DNA of 46,544 bases from Acidobacteriota bacterium (GTDB taxonomy: Bacteria; Acidobacteriota; Terriglobia; Terriglobales; Acidobacteriaceae): positions 1-46,544 of the forward strand of contig JAJXWS010000018.1 in assembly GCA_021781495.1 (NCBI GenBank), in the 5' to 3' direction. Positions 1 to 9,552 of this stretch are shown here, piece after piece. The stretch's first letter is position 1, and each line of letters starts with the position of its first letter. Position numbers and translations under genes: made by a program. The notes under the pieces are model-generated. The model was not told the origin of the DNA, made no database searches, and saw only the letters and a program-made list of their open reading frames with translations.

Positions 1-792
1 AGGCTGGATAACGGCGACTTCGAGCAGCGAGTGCGCATCGATGAGGCACGCGTGCACGTGAGCCAATCGAACCTGGCGCTGAAGCTGGCAGGCACCCGCG
101 AGCAGGAACAGAAGGCCTCGCAGCAGAGCGTGCTGGACGCACAGGCTGACCTGGAGCAAAAGAAGCTGGACAACGCGAGAGCGCAGAGGCTGTTTGCCAA
201 GGACGAGATCTCCGCGCAGGATCGGGATCTGGCAGCAACCGCATTGAAGCGCTCAGAGGCCGTATACGAAGCGGCGCAACAGCGCTACAGCGAGCAACTG
301 GAGGGCACGCGCAAAGAAGAGATTGCGGTGGCTCGCGCAAATGTGAAAGAGGCCGATGCCAGCCTTGGATTGTCGCGCATCAACCTGGACTATACGATGC
401 TGCGCGCGCCGAATGCAGGCGTCATCACGGTGCGGCAGGCGGAGTTGGGCGAGGTGGTGGCGCCGGGCACACCCGTTGTGACGCTGGCGGATCTGGATCA
501 CGTGTGGCTGCGCGCGTATGTTGCAGAGACGGATCTTGGCCGCATTCGCTGGGGACAGGATGCAACCATCACGACGGATACGTATCCGGGGAAGCAGTAT
601 CACGGCCACATTTCGTTTATCTCCTCCAGCGCGGAGTTCACGCCGAAGAGCGTGCAGACCGACAAAGAGCGCGTTACGCTGGTCTACCGCATCAAGATCG
701 ATATCGACAATCCTGACCATGAGCTGAAGCCCGGCATGCCGGCCGATGCACATATTGCACTGGGAGGCTCAGCTCCCACTGCAAAGCCGTGA
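1..792 (+). CDS. HlyD/YbhG-like membrane fusion protein of an ABC exporter (5' end outside window)
   Basis: The frame is open from base 1, so the N-terminus, including signal or anchor, lies upstream; about 263 residues are visible. The visible part begins with a long Ala/Gln/Glu/Lys-rich region that should form the alpha-helical coiled-coil hairpin, followed by the lipoyl/barrel half with LRAPNAGVITVRQAELGEVV and the C-terminal beta-barrel ending in LKPGMPADAHI. These are typical of HlyD-family periplasmic adaptors and closest in style to E. coli YbhG (note TPKSVQT followed by a VYRIKI strand). It would link the inner-membrane ABC complex to an outer-membrane channel. The stop overlaps the start of the next ATPase by 4 bp (GTGA), so the genes form one operon. 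No TolC-like gene is adjacent in the visible part. Confidence 0.9.
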   Translation, partial: RLDNGDFEQRVRIDEARVHVSQSNLALKLAGTREQEQKASQQSVLDAQADLEQKKLDNARAQRLFAKDEISAQDRDLAATALKRSEAVYEAAQQRYSEQLEGTRKEEIAVARANVKEADASLGLSRINLDYTMLRAPNAGVITVRQAELGEVVAPGTPVVTLADLDHVWLRAYVAETDLGRIRWGQDATITTDTYPGKQYHGHISFISSSAEFTPKSVQTDKERVTLVYRIKIDIDNPDHELKPGMPADAHIALGGSAPTAKP

Positions 793-1736
793 ACGTCATG
801 CAGGACGCAGCGATTGCAGTGAATGGCCTGACGAAGCGCTTTCCCGGCGTGAGCGCTGTGGATGGCCTGAGCTTTGCGGTGCGCGCGGGCGAGATCTTCG
901 GGCTGGTGGGGCCGGATGGCGCGGGCAAGACCACGACACTGCGCATTCTGGCGGGCATTCTGGCTCCGGATGCTGGCACGGCCAACATTGCAGGCACGGA
1001 TGTGATTCGCCTGCCGGAGCGCGCCAAGCACGCGCTGAGCTACATGCCGCAGCGATTCGGGCTCTATGAGGACCTGACCGTTGAGGAGAACATCCGCTTC
1101 TATTCAGACTTGTTTGGCGTGAAGCGCGCCGAGCGAGAGGCGCGTGGAACGGAGCTGCTGCGCGCGGCGGGCATGCTTGAGTTTCGTAAGCGGCTGGCTG
1201 CCAATCTGTCCGGCGGCATGAAGCAGAAGTTGGGACTGGTGTGCGCGCTAATTCATCGCCCGAAGGTGATTCTGCTGGATGAGCCAACCACCGGCGTTGA
1301 CCCGGTATCGCGCAGGGATTTCTGGCGGATTTTGTATGAGCTGCTCGCCGAGGGCGTGGCGATTCTAACGTCTACCGCGTATCTGGATGAGGCCGAACGG
1401 TGCCATCGAGTGGCGCTGCTGCATCAGGGAAGGATGCTGTTCTGCGACACGCCGGCGAACCTGAAGACACGGATGCGGAAGAATGTGGTTTCAGTGGCGT
1501 CGACCAATCCGCGTTTGATTCGCATGCACCTGGAGCGCGCGCAGGGAATCTCAAGCCTGGTGATGAGCGGAGATGGTGTGCACATTGTTGTGGATGATGC
1601 GGCTACGAGGATTCCGCAGTTTACGGCGCAGCTGACTGCGGAGGGAGTTGCTTTCGAGAGCATCGTGCAGGTTCCGCCGACGATTGAGGACCTGTTTGTG
1701 GATGCCGTGGAGAGCAAGGGGGCGGCGCGTGGCTGA
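789..1736 (+). CDS. ABC transporter ATP-binding protein (like YbhF N-terminal half)
   Basis: A 315-residue ATPase starting with GTG at 789, overlapping the adaptor stop; an in-frame ATG at 798 is an alternative. Walker A is GPDGAGKTT at residues 41-49, the signature LSGGM at 140-144 and Walker B ILLDEP at 161-166. The GPDGAGKTT form of Walker A is typical of the first nucleotide-binding domain of YbhF/RbbA-type exporters. About 100 residues follow the ATPase core and may form a C-terminal accessory domain. It overlaps the second ATPase by 8 bp. It should pair with that ATPase as a heterodimer to drive the two permeases downstream. The substrate cannot be read from sequence; YbhGFSR-type systems are linked to drug or cation export. 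Confidence 0.93.
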   Translation: MNVMQDAAIAVNGLTKRFPGVSAVDGLSFAVRAGEIFGLVGPDGAGKTTTLRILAGILAPDAGTANIAGTDVIRLPERAKHALSYMPQRFGLYEDLTVEENIRFYSDLFGVKRAEREARGTELLRAAGMLEFRKRLAANLSGGMKQKLGLVCALIHRPKVILLDEPTTGVDPVSRRDFWRILYELLAEGVAILTSTAYLDEAERCHRVALLHQGRMLFCDTPANLKTRMRKNVVSVASTNPRLIRMHLERAQGISSLVMSGDGVHIVVDDAATRIPQFTAQLTAEGVAFESIVQVPPTIEDLFVDAVESKGAARG

Positions 1737-2700
1737 GGCTACTCCGAACACGGCCGACAACTCCGTTCTGCTGGAGGGATTGGTGAAGCGCTTCGGCAAG
1801 TTCACTGCGGTGGACGGCATCAGCCTGACAGTGCGGAGGGGCGAGGTGTTTGGATTTCTGGGGCCGAACGGTGCGGGAAAGTCCACCACGATTCGCATGC
1901 TGTGCGGACTGCTGAGACCCACGGCGGGCCGCGCTGTGGTGGCGGGCTATGATGTGGCGCGCGATCCGGAGGCAGTGCGACAGCACATCGGCTACATGTC
2001 GCAGCGATTTTCGCTCTACAACGATTTGAAAGTGATGGAAAACCTGCGGCTCTTTGCGGGGCTCTACAGCGTGCCGCAGCGCGTGCTGCGCGAGCGGATG
2101 GACTGGGCCCTTGCGATGGCCAACCTGGAAGGCAAGGAAGACCTGATCACCGGCACGCTACCGGGGGGATGGAAGCAGCGCCTGGCGCTGGGCTGCGCTG
2201 TGCTGCACAAGCCGCCGATACTCTTTCTGGATGAGCCGACCTCCGGCGTTGATCCGATTGCGCGGCGACAGTTCTGGGACCTGATTCACGCGATGGCCGC
2301 CGAGGGCGTAACCGTGTTTGTGACGACGCACTACATGGAGGAAGCAGAGTATTGCAATCGACTGTCGCTGATCTATCGCGGCAGGATGGTTGCGCTTGGA
2401 ACGCCCTCAGAGCTGAAGCGCGACGGCATGCACGGAGAATTGCTGCTGGTGGACTGTACGCCGCTTGGCCCGGCACTGGAGCTGCTGCAATCTGCACCGG
2501 CGGTGCTGGATGCGGCAATCTTTGGCAGCGCATTGCACCTGGTGGTGGAGGATGCGGCTTCGGCGATTCCGCTGCTGAAGCAATATCTTGCAGCCAACAA
2601 CGTAGATGTGCAGCGCATGGAGCGAATTCATCCAACGCTGGAAGATGTGTTTGTGTCGTTAACCACGGGGCACGGCGCGGCCGAGGAGCACAAGGCATGA
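1729..2700 (+). CDS. ABC transporter ATP-binding protein (like YbhF C-terminal half)
   Basis: I place the start at GTG 1729, 8 bp downstream of AAGGGGG (1715-1721), giving 323 residues; the frame is open further upstream, but that stretch is coding for the previous gene in another frame. Walker A is GPNGAGKST at residues 45-53 (Lys51) and Walker B ILFLDEP at 164-170. The ABC signature is LPGGW (144-148) rather than LSGGQ, a substitution reminiscent of the second ATPase half of RbbA/YbhF-type proteins. In E. coli the two halves are one protein (YbhF); here they are separate genes. The end overlaps the first permease by ATGA. Confidence 0.93.
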   Translation: MAEATPNTADNSVLLEGLVKRFGKFTAVDGISLTVRRGEVFGFLGPNGAGKSTTIRMLCGLLRPTAGRAVVAGYDVARDPEAVRQHIGYMSQRFSLYNDLKVMENLRLFAGLYSVPQRVLRERMDWALAMANLEGKEDLITGTLPGGWKQRLALGCAVLHKPPILFLDEPTSGVDPIARRQFWDLIHAMAAEGVTVFVTTHYMEEAEYCNRLSLIYRGRMVALGTPSELKRDGMHGELLLVDCTPLGPALELLQSAPAVLDAAIFGSALHLVVEDAASAIPLLKQYLAANNVDVQRMERIHPTLEDVFVSLTTGHGAAEEHKA

Positions 2701-3830
2701 ACTGGATGCGGATGCTGGTGATGGCGAAGAAAGAGGTGATGCAGATTCTGCGCGACTCGCGCAGCCTGATGATCGTCATCGTGATGCCCGCGATTCTTGT
2801 GCTGCTGTTTGGCTACGGCGTGAATCTGGATCAAAAGCGGATTCCTGTCTATGTGTGGAACCAGGATGGAAGCCAGCAGAGCCTCGACCTTGTGTGGCGA
2901 TTCAAGGCCAGCGAATACTTCAGGGTGGCGGCGGAAGTGGACAATGAGAAGGCCCTGGCGCGCGCGCTCGACAACGGCGACGCGCGCATCGCCATTGTCA
3001 TCCCGTGGAATTTTGATCACCGGCTGCAGACGGGAGGCCGCGTTGCCGTGCAGGCGCTGGTGGATGCCACGGACGACAACACGGCTAACCTGGCAATGGG
3101 CTATGCGCAGGCTGTTGTGCAGAGCTACTCCGCGAACGTGCAGGTGGCGTGGATGAATCAGCGCGGGCTTGCAATGCAGGCTGCTCCGGTGAGTGTGGAT
3201 ACGCGCACGTGGTACAACGAGGACCTTGAGAGCAGCGCATTCATCATTCCGGGAGTGCTGGCACTGGTGATGTCGGTGATCGGTGCGTTTTTAACATCGC
3301 TGACCATTGCGCGCGAGTGGGAGCGCGGCACCATGGAACAGTTGATATCGACGCCGGTGAGCGCGCTGGAGATCATGTTTGGCAAGCTGATTCCCTACTT
3401 TGTACTGGGCATGGGAGACACGGTTGTCGCGGCATTGATCGCCATTTACTGGTTTCACGTTCCCTTCCGCGGATCGTTTGGAACGCTGCTGGCAAGCTCA
3501 GCGATGTTCCTGGTGGTGGTGCTTTCGCTGGGATTTTTTATCTCAGTGATTGCCAAGAGCCAGTTTGCCGCAAGCCAGATAGCGCTGCTGGTAACGTTTC
3601 TGCCTGCATTTCTGCTATCAGGATTTCTGTTTGCGATTGAGCAGATGCCCAAGCCACTGCAGGTGATGACGCACATACTGCCGGCGCGCTACTACGTCTC
3701 AGTACTGAAGAAGATCTTTTTGAAGGGCACGCCTGCGCTGATGCTGTATGCAGACCTGATTCCGCTGGCTGTGTTCTCCGTGGTACTGGCACTGCTGGCA
3801 ACACGCAGCTTTCACAAGAGACTGATGTGA
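2697..3830 (+). CDS. ABC-2 type permease (YbhS-like)
   Basis: A 377-residue membrane protein. The ATG at 2697 overlaps the preceding stop (ATGA), which fixes the start although the frame is open far upstream. Topology is typical of ABC2_membrane_3 permeases: one N-terminal membrane segment (about residues 25-42), a large extracytoplasmic domain to about residue 180, then five hydrophobic segments in the C-terminal half. The EWERGTMEQLISTPVSALEI region is the cytoplasmic coupling loop characteristic of the family. It should form a heterodimer with the next gene product and be powered by the two upstream ATPases. Confidence 0.9.
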   Translation: MNWMRMLVMAKKEVMQILRDSRSLMIVIVMPAILVLLFGYGVNLDQKRIPVYVWNQDGSQQSLDLVWRFKASEYFRVAAEVDNEKALARALDNGDARIAIVIPWNFDHRLQTGGRVAVQALVDATDDNTANLAMGYAQAVVQSYSANVQVAWMNQRGLAMQAAPVSVDTRTWYNEDLESSAFIIPGVLALVMSVIGAFLTSLTIAREWERGTMEQLISTPVSALEIMFGKLIPYFVLGMGDTVVAALIAIYWFHVPFRGSFGTLLASSAMFLVVVLSLGFFISVIAKSQFAASQIALLVTFLPAFLLSGFLFAIEQMPKPLQVMTHILPARYYVSVLKKIFLKGTPALMLYADLIPLAVFSVVLALLATRSFHKRLM

Positions 3831-3842
3831 GGTAAGGACGCG

Positions 3843-4976
3843 ATGTGGTCACGCTTGAAACAGATGCTCATGAAAGAGTTCATCCAGGTGTTTCGCGACA
3901 AGCGTACACGCTTCATCCTCATCATTCCGCCTATTGTGCAGATGTTGGTGTTTGGGTATGCGGCGACGTATGAGATTCGTCATGTGCCGATGGCCGTCCT
4001 GGATCTGGACCAGAGCCAGGAGAGCCGGGATCTGATTTCGCGCTTCACCTCCAGTCCGTACTTTGACGTGGAGCGGCAGGTAACGTCTTCGCGGCAGCTG
4101 GACGATCTGATTGAGCAGGGCAATGCAACTGTAGCGATGGAGATTCATGCGGGCTTTGCACAGAAGCTGCGCAAGGGCGAGACCGCCCCGGTGCAGGTGA
4201 TTGTGGATGCGACCAACTCCAACACCGCACTGATTGCATCCGCATACATTACGCAGATTGCCCTGGGATTTGCCCGCAGCTATCAGCAGGACTGGATTGG
4301 CCGCGTTGCGCCGCAGATTACGCAGGTGGTGCCCAGCGTGGAGTTAGAGCCTAGGCCGTGGTACAACCCCAACCTGAGCAGTCGCTGGTTCTTTGTGCCC
4401 GGCGTTATCGGGAGCCTGACGCTGGTGCTGGTGATTACGCTGACGGCATTTGCCGTGGTCCGCGAGCGCGAACTGGGCACACTGGAGCAGATGATGGTGA
4501 CGCCTATTCGTCCAGTGGAATTCATCCTGGGCAAAACGCTGCCCTTCTTCCTTATCGGAGTATTTGATGTTTCGCTGATTGCGGCTGTGGGTTCGCTCTG
4601 GTTTCAAGTGCCTTTTCGGGGCAGCCTTGGTGTGCTGGCTTTGGGCGCAGTGCTCTTTCTGCTGTGCATGCTCGGCGTTGGTCTGCTGATTTCGACCGTG
4701 TCTTCCAATCAGCAGCAGGCCATGGTGACTGCGTTCTTCTTTATCATGCCGGCGGTGACCTTCTCCGGCTTCGGCTTTCCCATCAGCACCATGCCGATGT
4801 GGCTGCAGTATCTGACCTATCTGAGCCCGCTGCGATATTTTCTGGTGGTGCTGCGTGGAACCTATCTGAAGGGCGTTGGCATTGATGTGCTGTGGCCGCA
4901 GATGGCGGCCATGGGCGGCTTTAGCATCCTGCTGCTCACGGTGGCCATCCTACGCTTCCACAAGGCTCTAGATTGA
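3843..4976 (+). CDS. ABC-2 type permease (YbhR-like)
   Basis: A 377-residue paralogue of the preceding permease, starting at ATG 3843 shortly after a GAGGTAAGG ribosome-binding region. It has the same plan: an N-terminal membrane segment around residues 23-40, an extracytoplasmic domain, and C-terminal membrane segments, with the coupling motif ERELGTLEQMMVTPIRPVEF. It is the last gene of the exporter operon; only 22 bp separate it from the convergent amylase gene, leaving little room for a terminator. Identical length and topology to its neighbour suggest the pair arose by duplication and acts as a heterodimer. Confidence 0.9.
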   Translation: MWSRLKQMLMKEFIQVFRDKRTRFILIIPPIVQMLVFGYAATYEIRHVPMAVLDLDQSQESRDLISRFTSSPYFDVERQVTSSRQLDDLIEQGNATVAMEIHAGFAQKLRKGETAPVQVIVDATNSNTALIASAYITQIALGFARSYQQDWIGRVAPQITQVVPSVELEPRPWYNPNLSSRWFFVPGVIGSLTLVLVITLTAFAVVRERELGTLEQMMVTPIRPVEFILGKTLPFFLIGVFDVSLIAAVGSLWFQVPFRGSLGVLALGAVLFLLCMLGVGLLISTVSSNQQQAMVTAFFFIMPAVTFSGFGFPISTMPMWLQYLTYLSPLRYFLVVLRGTYLKGVGIDVLWPQMAAMGGFSILLLTVAILRFHKALD

Positions 4977-4998
4977 GGGCACTGTGCTCTTGCAGTGC

Positions 4999-7518
4999 TC
5001 AGTTCTGCCAGGCCACGGCGACTGCACCGACGCCGGAAGCCGGAACCGAGTACAGATGATTGGCGCCGTTTTCCCACGTTACGCTGCCGTCTGCATGCAG
5101 GATGAGGAATTTGAACTGCACTGCCGCGGACGTTGGAAGAGACACGGTCAACAACCCGCTTCCAGCGGATGGAATTGCTGCAGGGCCTTCTGCTCCGTTC
5201 CAGGTTGTTGACCAGTTGCCCAGTTCCGAAAGGTTTCCGGCAAGCATCAGCACGTCCGTGCTGGCCATGGATGGAACTCCGCTGACGCTAAAGTCCACGG
5301 GGATGAGCGGGGCTGTGCTTACCTGAAATGGAGCAGCATTCGAGGTGGCGGTTCCCTGCGTGACCGCTACGGTTGTCGCGCCGGGCGCGATGGACGGAAC
5401 AGAGACTGTTATCTGTCCATCCGTCCAGGCTGTGATCGTGGCTGGCACAGCAGTGGATCCTTCCATGAAGTTGACCGATCCGCTTGCGGAGCCAAAGCCG
5501 GCACCGCTGATGGTGACTGTGGCCCCGGGATTGGCGACCCGTGGCGTGACGCTGCCGATGGATGGCGGAACGCTGCCCGCTGACACCCAGACGGAGACGC
5601 TGCGATGCGGAAGCGTGAAGCTTGCAACGGCATTGTTGCCGCCGGCGACTCCGCCTACCGAGATGCCTGCGCCGCCCATGGTCTGCGCCAGATAATCCGC
5701 ATACGTGCCGGGAGGAAGATTGCTGTAGAGTCCGCTGATGGATTGGTCATTTGTGCTGCTTTTGTTGATGGCGATGAGAACGATGTTGGAACCAAGCTGA
5801 CGCTCATAGATGTACACATCATCGTTAATCCATCTCTGCTTCATGGTTCCGTACGCTATAGCTGGATTTGCAGCGCGCAGGGAGGCCAGGTATTGGATCA
5901 GCAGAACGGCATCGGTTGAAGCAAAGCTCGTCATCGCATTGCGATTGTAGGGATCCGCGCCGCCGTCTGTGTCGTTGTGCAGATATTGCTCGTCGCCGTA
6001 GTAAAGCACCGGCACACCGCGGCACGTAAGCAGAAAGCTGATGGCCTGCTTGATGGCCATGCGATCGGCTCCGATCGACTGGATGCGTGGATTGTCGTGA
6101 TTGTCAAAGAACGTGACGAGGTCGTTGGGCTGCAGAAAGGCCTCGGCATTCCCGCTAGAGGGGCCCGCATCTTCCAGTGTCAACTCGTTGTCAATTTCGT
6201 AGAAGCTCTTGTTCGAACCGAACACGTCGACGAGCTGGTAGTAGAGCGGGTAATCGAGCAGGTTCAACCCGCTTGCATTTGCGAATTTCACGGAGTCTGG
6301 ATAAAGCGTATCGCCCGAACCCTCTAGCCACTCGCCAAAGACGAATGGGCGGGATGAGGCTGTGGGAAGGCTTGCGGACGCCTGCCAGTTGGCTACCGCA
6401 TTTTCAAGGCTGTATTCCCAACCCCAGTTCACATGCTTTACGGCATCAAGACGGAATCCATCTGCGCCGTGCGCAAGAAACTGTGTCACGGCATTCTTCA
6501 GATACTGGTCAACCCATGGATTTGTCTGATCGAGATCGGCCAGCCCGAGAAGCGTGTCGTACTGCAACTGGTACCGATCGTTGTAGTCACTGATATTCGG
6601 ATTGTGATGGTAGTAGGGTGTTGCGCTCGTGTCGCCTGCATAGTTGGTAATGAACGTTCCATTGTCGTAGAGCGATCCGTTTTCGCCGGCAGCAATGGGA
6701 TTGGTGTGATTGGCCACGAAGTCGACGAAGACCTTGATGCCGACGGCATGCGCGGCGGTCACAAGATTGTCGAATGCCGTCCAGGAGTTTGTGTTGTCGC
6801 CGAAGTGCTCATCGATCTGCTTCATGTCGCGCGGCCAATAGCCGTGGTAGCCTGTCTCTCCGTTGCTGGAGCCTGCGTTGACGCGGATGTTGTCGACCGG
6901 AGGCGAGATCCAGATGCCTGCAACTCCCATGGATTTGAGGTAAGTGAGCTTCTGTTGAATGCCGGCTAGATCGCCACCCCAGTAAAGATGCCAGTCAGAG
7001 GGGTTCGTGAACCCATTGGGATCGAAGAGGCCCGGGCTCTCAGCGGGATCGTCGTTGGTTGTATCACCGTTGAAGAATCGATCGGTGACGATCTGGTAGA
7101 GGAACCCCTGATGAATATCGGCGATGGCCGCAATGGGTGGAGCCGCTGGAAAGTTGATGGTGTAATGAGCCTGCGCGATGCTGCTTGTGGTGTAGCCGCT
7201 GGCGATGGCAAGCGCCTGAATGGTAGTGGTGGCGGCGACGGGGATGGGCGCGGTGTACGTCTGAGAGGTCGTGGTTGGCGCGGATCCATCCGTGGTGTAG
7301 TGAATCTGTGCGCCGGGAGTGGCATCCGAAAGGGCAACACTCTGGAGCGTGGTGTACGTTCCTGCGCTCACGCTGAAAGTTGGCGTGGAGGCCTGCGGCG
7401 TGGGCGGGGGCGTGTTGCTGCCCGCGCCGCCACCTCCGCAGCCTGCAAGAAAGATTGCGGCAATGCTGAGCCATGAGAGAGCGTGGGAACGGTTGCTGCT
7501 GAGCATGCTCGCCAGCAT
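4999..7518 (-). CDS. GH13 alpha-amylase-family lipoprotein with cyclodextrin glucanotransferase-like architecture
   Basis: 839 residues; the ATG at 7518 sits 6 bp after AGGAGA. A lipoprotein signal with lipobox LAGC (Cys27) indicates export and lipid anchoring. Domains: a chitobiase/hexosaminidase-C-like Ig fold (about 45-122), GH13 barrel (about 135-560), a short all-beta domain C, an IPT/TIG domain (about 655-735) and a CBM20 starch-binding domain (about 740-839). The expected catalytic residues are present: Asp358 (GFRLDAVKH), Glu396 (FGEWLEG) and Asp475 (FFDNHD). YQIVTDRFFNGD, GYHGYWPRD and GLNLLDY resemble CGTases and maltogenic amylases, as does the order A/B-C-IPT-CBM20. It probably attacks starch outside the cell or at the surface; whether it cyclises or only hydrolyses cannot be decided from sequence. 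Confidence 0.9.
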   Translation of the reverse strand: MLASMLSSNRSHALSWLSIAAIFLAGCGGGGAGSNTPPPTPQASTPTFSVSAGTYTTLQSVALSDATPGAQIHYTTDGSAPTTTSQTYTAPIPVAATTTIQALAIASGYTTSSIAQAHYTINFPAAPPIAAIADIHQGFLYQIVTDRFFNGDTTNDDPAESPGLFDPNGFTNPSDWHLYWGGDLAGIQQKLTYLKSMGVAGIWISPPVDNIRVNAGSSNGETGYHGYWPRDMKQIDEHFGDNTNSWTAFDNLVTAAHAVGIKVFVDFVANHTNPIAAGENGSLYDNGTFITNYAGDTSATPYYHHNPNISDYNDRYQLQYDTLLGLADLDQTNPWVDQYLKNAVTQFLAHGADGFRLDAVKHVNWGWEYSLENAVANWQASASLPTASSRPFVFGEWLEGSGDTLYPDSVKFANASGLNLLDYPLYYQLVDVFGSNKSFYEIDNELTLEDAGPSSGNAEAFLQPNDLVTFFDNHDNPRIQSIGADRMAIKQAISFLLTCRGVPVLYYGDEQYLHNDTDGGADPYNRNAMTSFASTDAVLLIQYLASLRAANPAIAYGTMKQRWINDDVYIYERQLGSNIVLIAINKSSTNDQSISGLYSNLPPGTYADYLAQTMGGAGISVGGVAGGNNAVASFTLPHRSVSVWVSAGSVPPSIGSVTPRVANPGATVTISGAGFGSASGSVNFMEGSTAVPATITAWTDGQITVSVPSIAPGATTVAVTQGTATSNAAPFQVSTAPLIPVDFSVSGVPSMASTDVLMLAGNLSELGNWSTTWNGAEGPAAIPSAGSGLLTVSLPTSAAVQFKFLILHADGSVTWENGANHLYSVPASGVGAVAVAWQN

Positions 7519-7549
7519 TGCTTATCTCCTGAAGTGTTGGAACGGCTGG

Positions 7550-9400
7550 CTAACGTACGGAATACAGAGTGATGGACTCCGCAGGTTCTTCAATGTGCAC
7601 TTGATCGTTGCGGATGGCAGGTGCGCTTCCGTCGATCGGCGCGAGACGATGAAACTCCGTGCATCCGGCAAGAGCGGTCTGCTGCATGGGCAAATCGATC
7701 GGCGCGCTCTTCTCCGCTTTATTCGCAACGATGAGGACGCGCTCGCTGGAATGATCCGCGGAACATCCTGTGTCCACCGGCGTGCGAAGAAATGCGAATG
7801 TATTGTTGGTTGCCAGCAGATTCTGTTCGAGCCCGGATTGCAGCACCGGATTGCTGGATCGCAAGGCAAGCAGACTTGAAGTCCAGGTGAAAAGATCCTG
7901 CTCCGCGCGCGTGCGGCCGGATGCAGCGAAGGCGCTGTGCACATCTCCTGCGAAGCCGCCGGGAAAGTCATGACGGTTGTCCGGATCGGCGCCGCCGGTC
8001 ATGCCAATCTCGTCGCCGGAGTAGATTTGCGGCGTGCCGCGCAACGTGGCCAAAAGGCCGAGACCCAGCTTGAGCCTGGGAATCGATCCGTGGGCATCGG
8101 TGAGAAAGCGGGTGGTGTCGTGATTGCCAATGAAGAAAACGAGCCGCTCGGGATGCGGGTAAAGCGCATCCTGGCGAAGAACGGAGGCCAGTTCCGTCAT
8201 GGGCTTGTCCAGCGTGAGCACATCGCGCAGCGTGAAGTAGACGGGGAAATCAAAAGGCGTGTCGAGGCCCGTATCAATCCCTGCGTGTGCAACTCCGCCG
8301 GCAAAGAAGGATGTAATCTCCGGGTCGCGATGAAAGACTTCGCCAACCGTGGTGACGTGCGGATAGACGCGATGCAGAGTGGCGTGGAAGTCCTGCCAGA
8401 AGGAACGATCCACATAGGAGAATGTATCGAGCCGAACGCCGTCCACATTCGCAGTCTCAATCCACCACAGCGCATTCTGAATCAAGTACTGCGCTACGAG
8501 CGGATTTTGCTGGTTGAGGTCGGGCATGGCGTCAGTAAACCAGCCGTGCGTTATGTCATTCCAGGCACGCTGCGGAGCGTGCGGATCTACAAGCTGATAG
8601 AAGTCATGCTGCGCCTGCTGATGATGCTCGAGCGTGCCATGGAACCAGTCGGGCGCTGGCGGATCGAGCACCCACGGATGCTGCACACCGATGTGATTGG
8701 GAACGAGATCGAGGATGAGCTTGATGCCGCGCGCATGGAGCGCGTCTGATAGATGGCGGTAATCCTGCAGTGTGCCGAAGTGTGAATCGACGGCATAGAG
8801 GTCTGTTGCAGCGTAGCCGTGATAGGAGTCGTGCATGTTTGCGTTGGAGACGATGGGCGTGGTCCACAGCGCTGTGATGCCGAGTTGCTTCAGATAGTCG
8901 AGATGCTGCTCGATGCCGGCGAAGTCTCCGCCGTGCCAGCCACGCGATGCCGCGCGGTCATAGCCGGGCTGATTGTTGCCGGGGTCGCCGTCTGCAAAGC
9001 GATCGGTCATGATGAGATAGATGACGTCAGCGGAGGAGAAGCCGGCGTGCGCCTTTGGATCCTGCGAGCGAGCCTGAAGCGCGTAGCTATGCTGCGCCTG
9101 ACCGGCGTTGTTGCTGGCCGCGATCTGCAGGGTTTGCGGCGAGGCATTGGCAGTGCTGAGCCAGACGAAGGCCCAGTGGCCGTTTGGCGAAGACTGCGTG
9201 CGGACGATCGTTACATGCTTGCCCGTGATGCGGAAGCGTGCGTGATCCAGATGCTCACCGTGCAACAGCAGCATGGGATCGGGCATGCCGGCCCACCAGC
9301 CGGGCGGGTCGATCTTGTCAATGCGCGGCGCCTGTGCACATGCATCGGGCAGAAGAAAGCACAGACAGAAAAGCGCCAGAAAACGGGACAGCAACCGCAT
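7550..9400 (-). CDS. Exported GH13 cyclomaltodextrinase/neopullulanase-like enzyme
   Basis: I choose ATG 9400, which opens a clear signal peptide (MRLLSRFLALFCLCFLLPDA, cleavage near residue 23) and follows a GGAG site; an upstream extension in frame adds 24 residues that do not look like an export signal. The mature protein starts with a cyclomaltodextrinase N-terminal-type domain (PPGWWAGMPDPMLLLHG, residues 32-48), then a GH13 barrel. Catalytic residues: Asp325 (GVRLDTF), Glu354 (VGEVFH), Asp428 (GNHDTTRF). No starch-binding module is present and the Cys near the signal end lacks a proper lipobox, so a soluble periplasmic enzyme acting on imported cyclodextrins or malto-oligosaccharides is likely. 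Similar in role to SusA of Bacteroides. It lies 31 bp downstream of no gene but 31 bp before the upstream end of the next amylase. Confidence 0.88.
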   Translation of the reverse strand: MRLLSRFLALFCLCFLLPDACAQAPRIDKIDPPGWWAGMPDPMLLLHGEHLDHARFRITGKHVTIVRTQSSPNGHWAFVWLSTANASPQTLQIAASNNAGQAQHSYALQARSQDPKAHAGFSSADVIYLIMTDRFADGDPGNNQPGYDRAASRGWHGGDFAGIEQHLDYLKQLGITALWTTPIVSNANMHDSYHGYAATDLYAVDSHFGTLQDYRHLSDALHARGIKLILDLVPNHIGVQHPWVLDPPAPDWFHGTLEHHQQAQHDFYQLVDPHAPQRAWNDITHGWFTDAMPDLNQQNPLVAQYLIQNALWWIETANVDGVRLDTFSYVDRSFWQDFHATLHRVYPHVTTVGEVFHRDPEITSFFAGGVAHAGIDTGLDTPFDFPVYFTLRDVLTLDKPMTELASVLRQDALYPHPERLVFFIGNHDTTRFLTDAHGSIPRLKLGLGLLATLRGTPQIYSGDEIGMTGGADPDNRHDFPGGFAGDVHSAFAASGRTRAEQDLFTWTSSLLALRSSNPVLQSGLEQNLLATNNTFAFLRTPVDTGCSADHSSERVLIVANKAEKSAPIDLPMQQTALAGCTEFHRLAPIDGSAPAIRNDQVHIEEPAESITLYSVR

Positions 9401-9493
9401 GAGGATCTCCGAGAGAGAGCGAGCGTAGGTGCAGCGGACAGAGTACCGCTCCGGCACTTGACTCACAACCAAAACATTATCTTGTGGTGATGC

Positions 9494-9521
9494 CCCGCGG
9501 CAGCCAGGCGACTGCCGCGGG
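9494..9521 (-). terminator. Perfect 10-bp stem hairpin downstream of the TonB receptor gene
   Basis: CCCGCGGCAG (9494-9503) and CTGCCGCGGG (9512-9521) are perfect inverted arms with an 8-nt loop. It lies about 30 bp beyond the receptor stop and before the amylase start. There is no U-tract on the minus strand, so it may be an attenuating hairpin between receptor and enzyme genes or an mRNA 3'-end stabiliser rather than a classical intrinsic terminator. Confidence 0.5.
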
Positions 9522-9552
9522 TTGGTTCAGTGGCTTGTCCTTCGCCAGGAGA

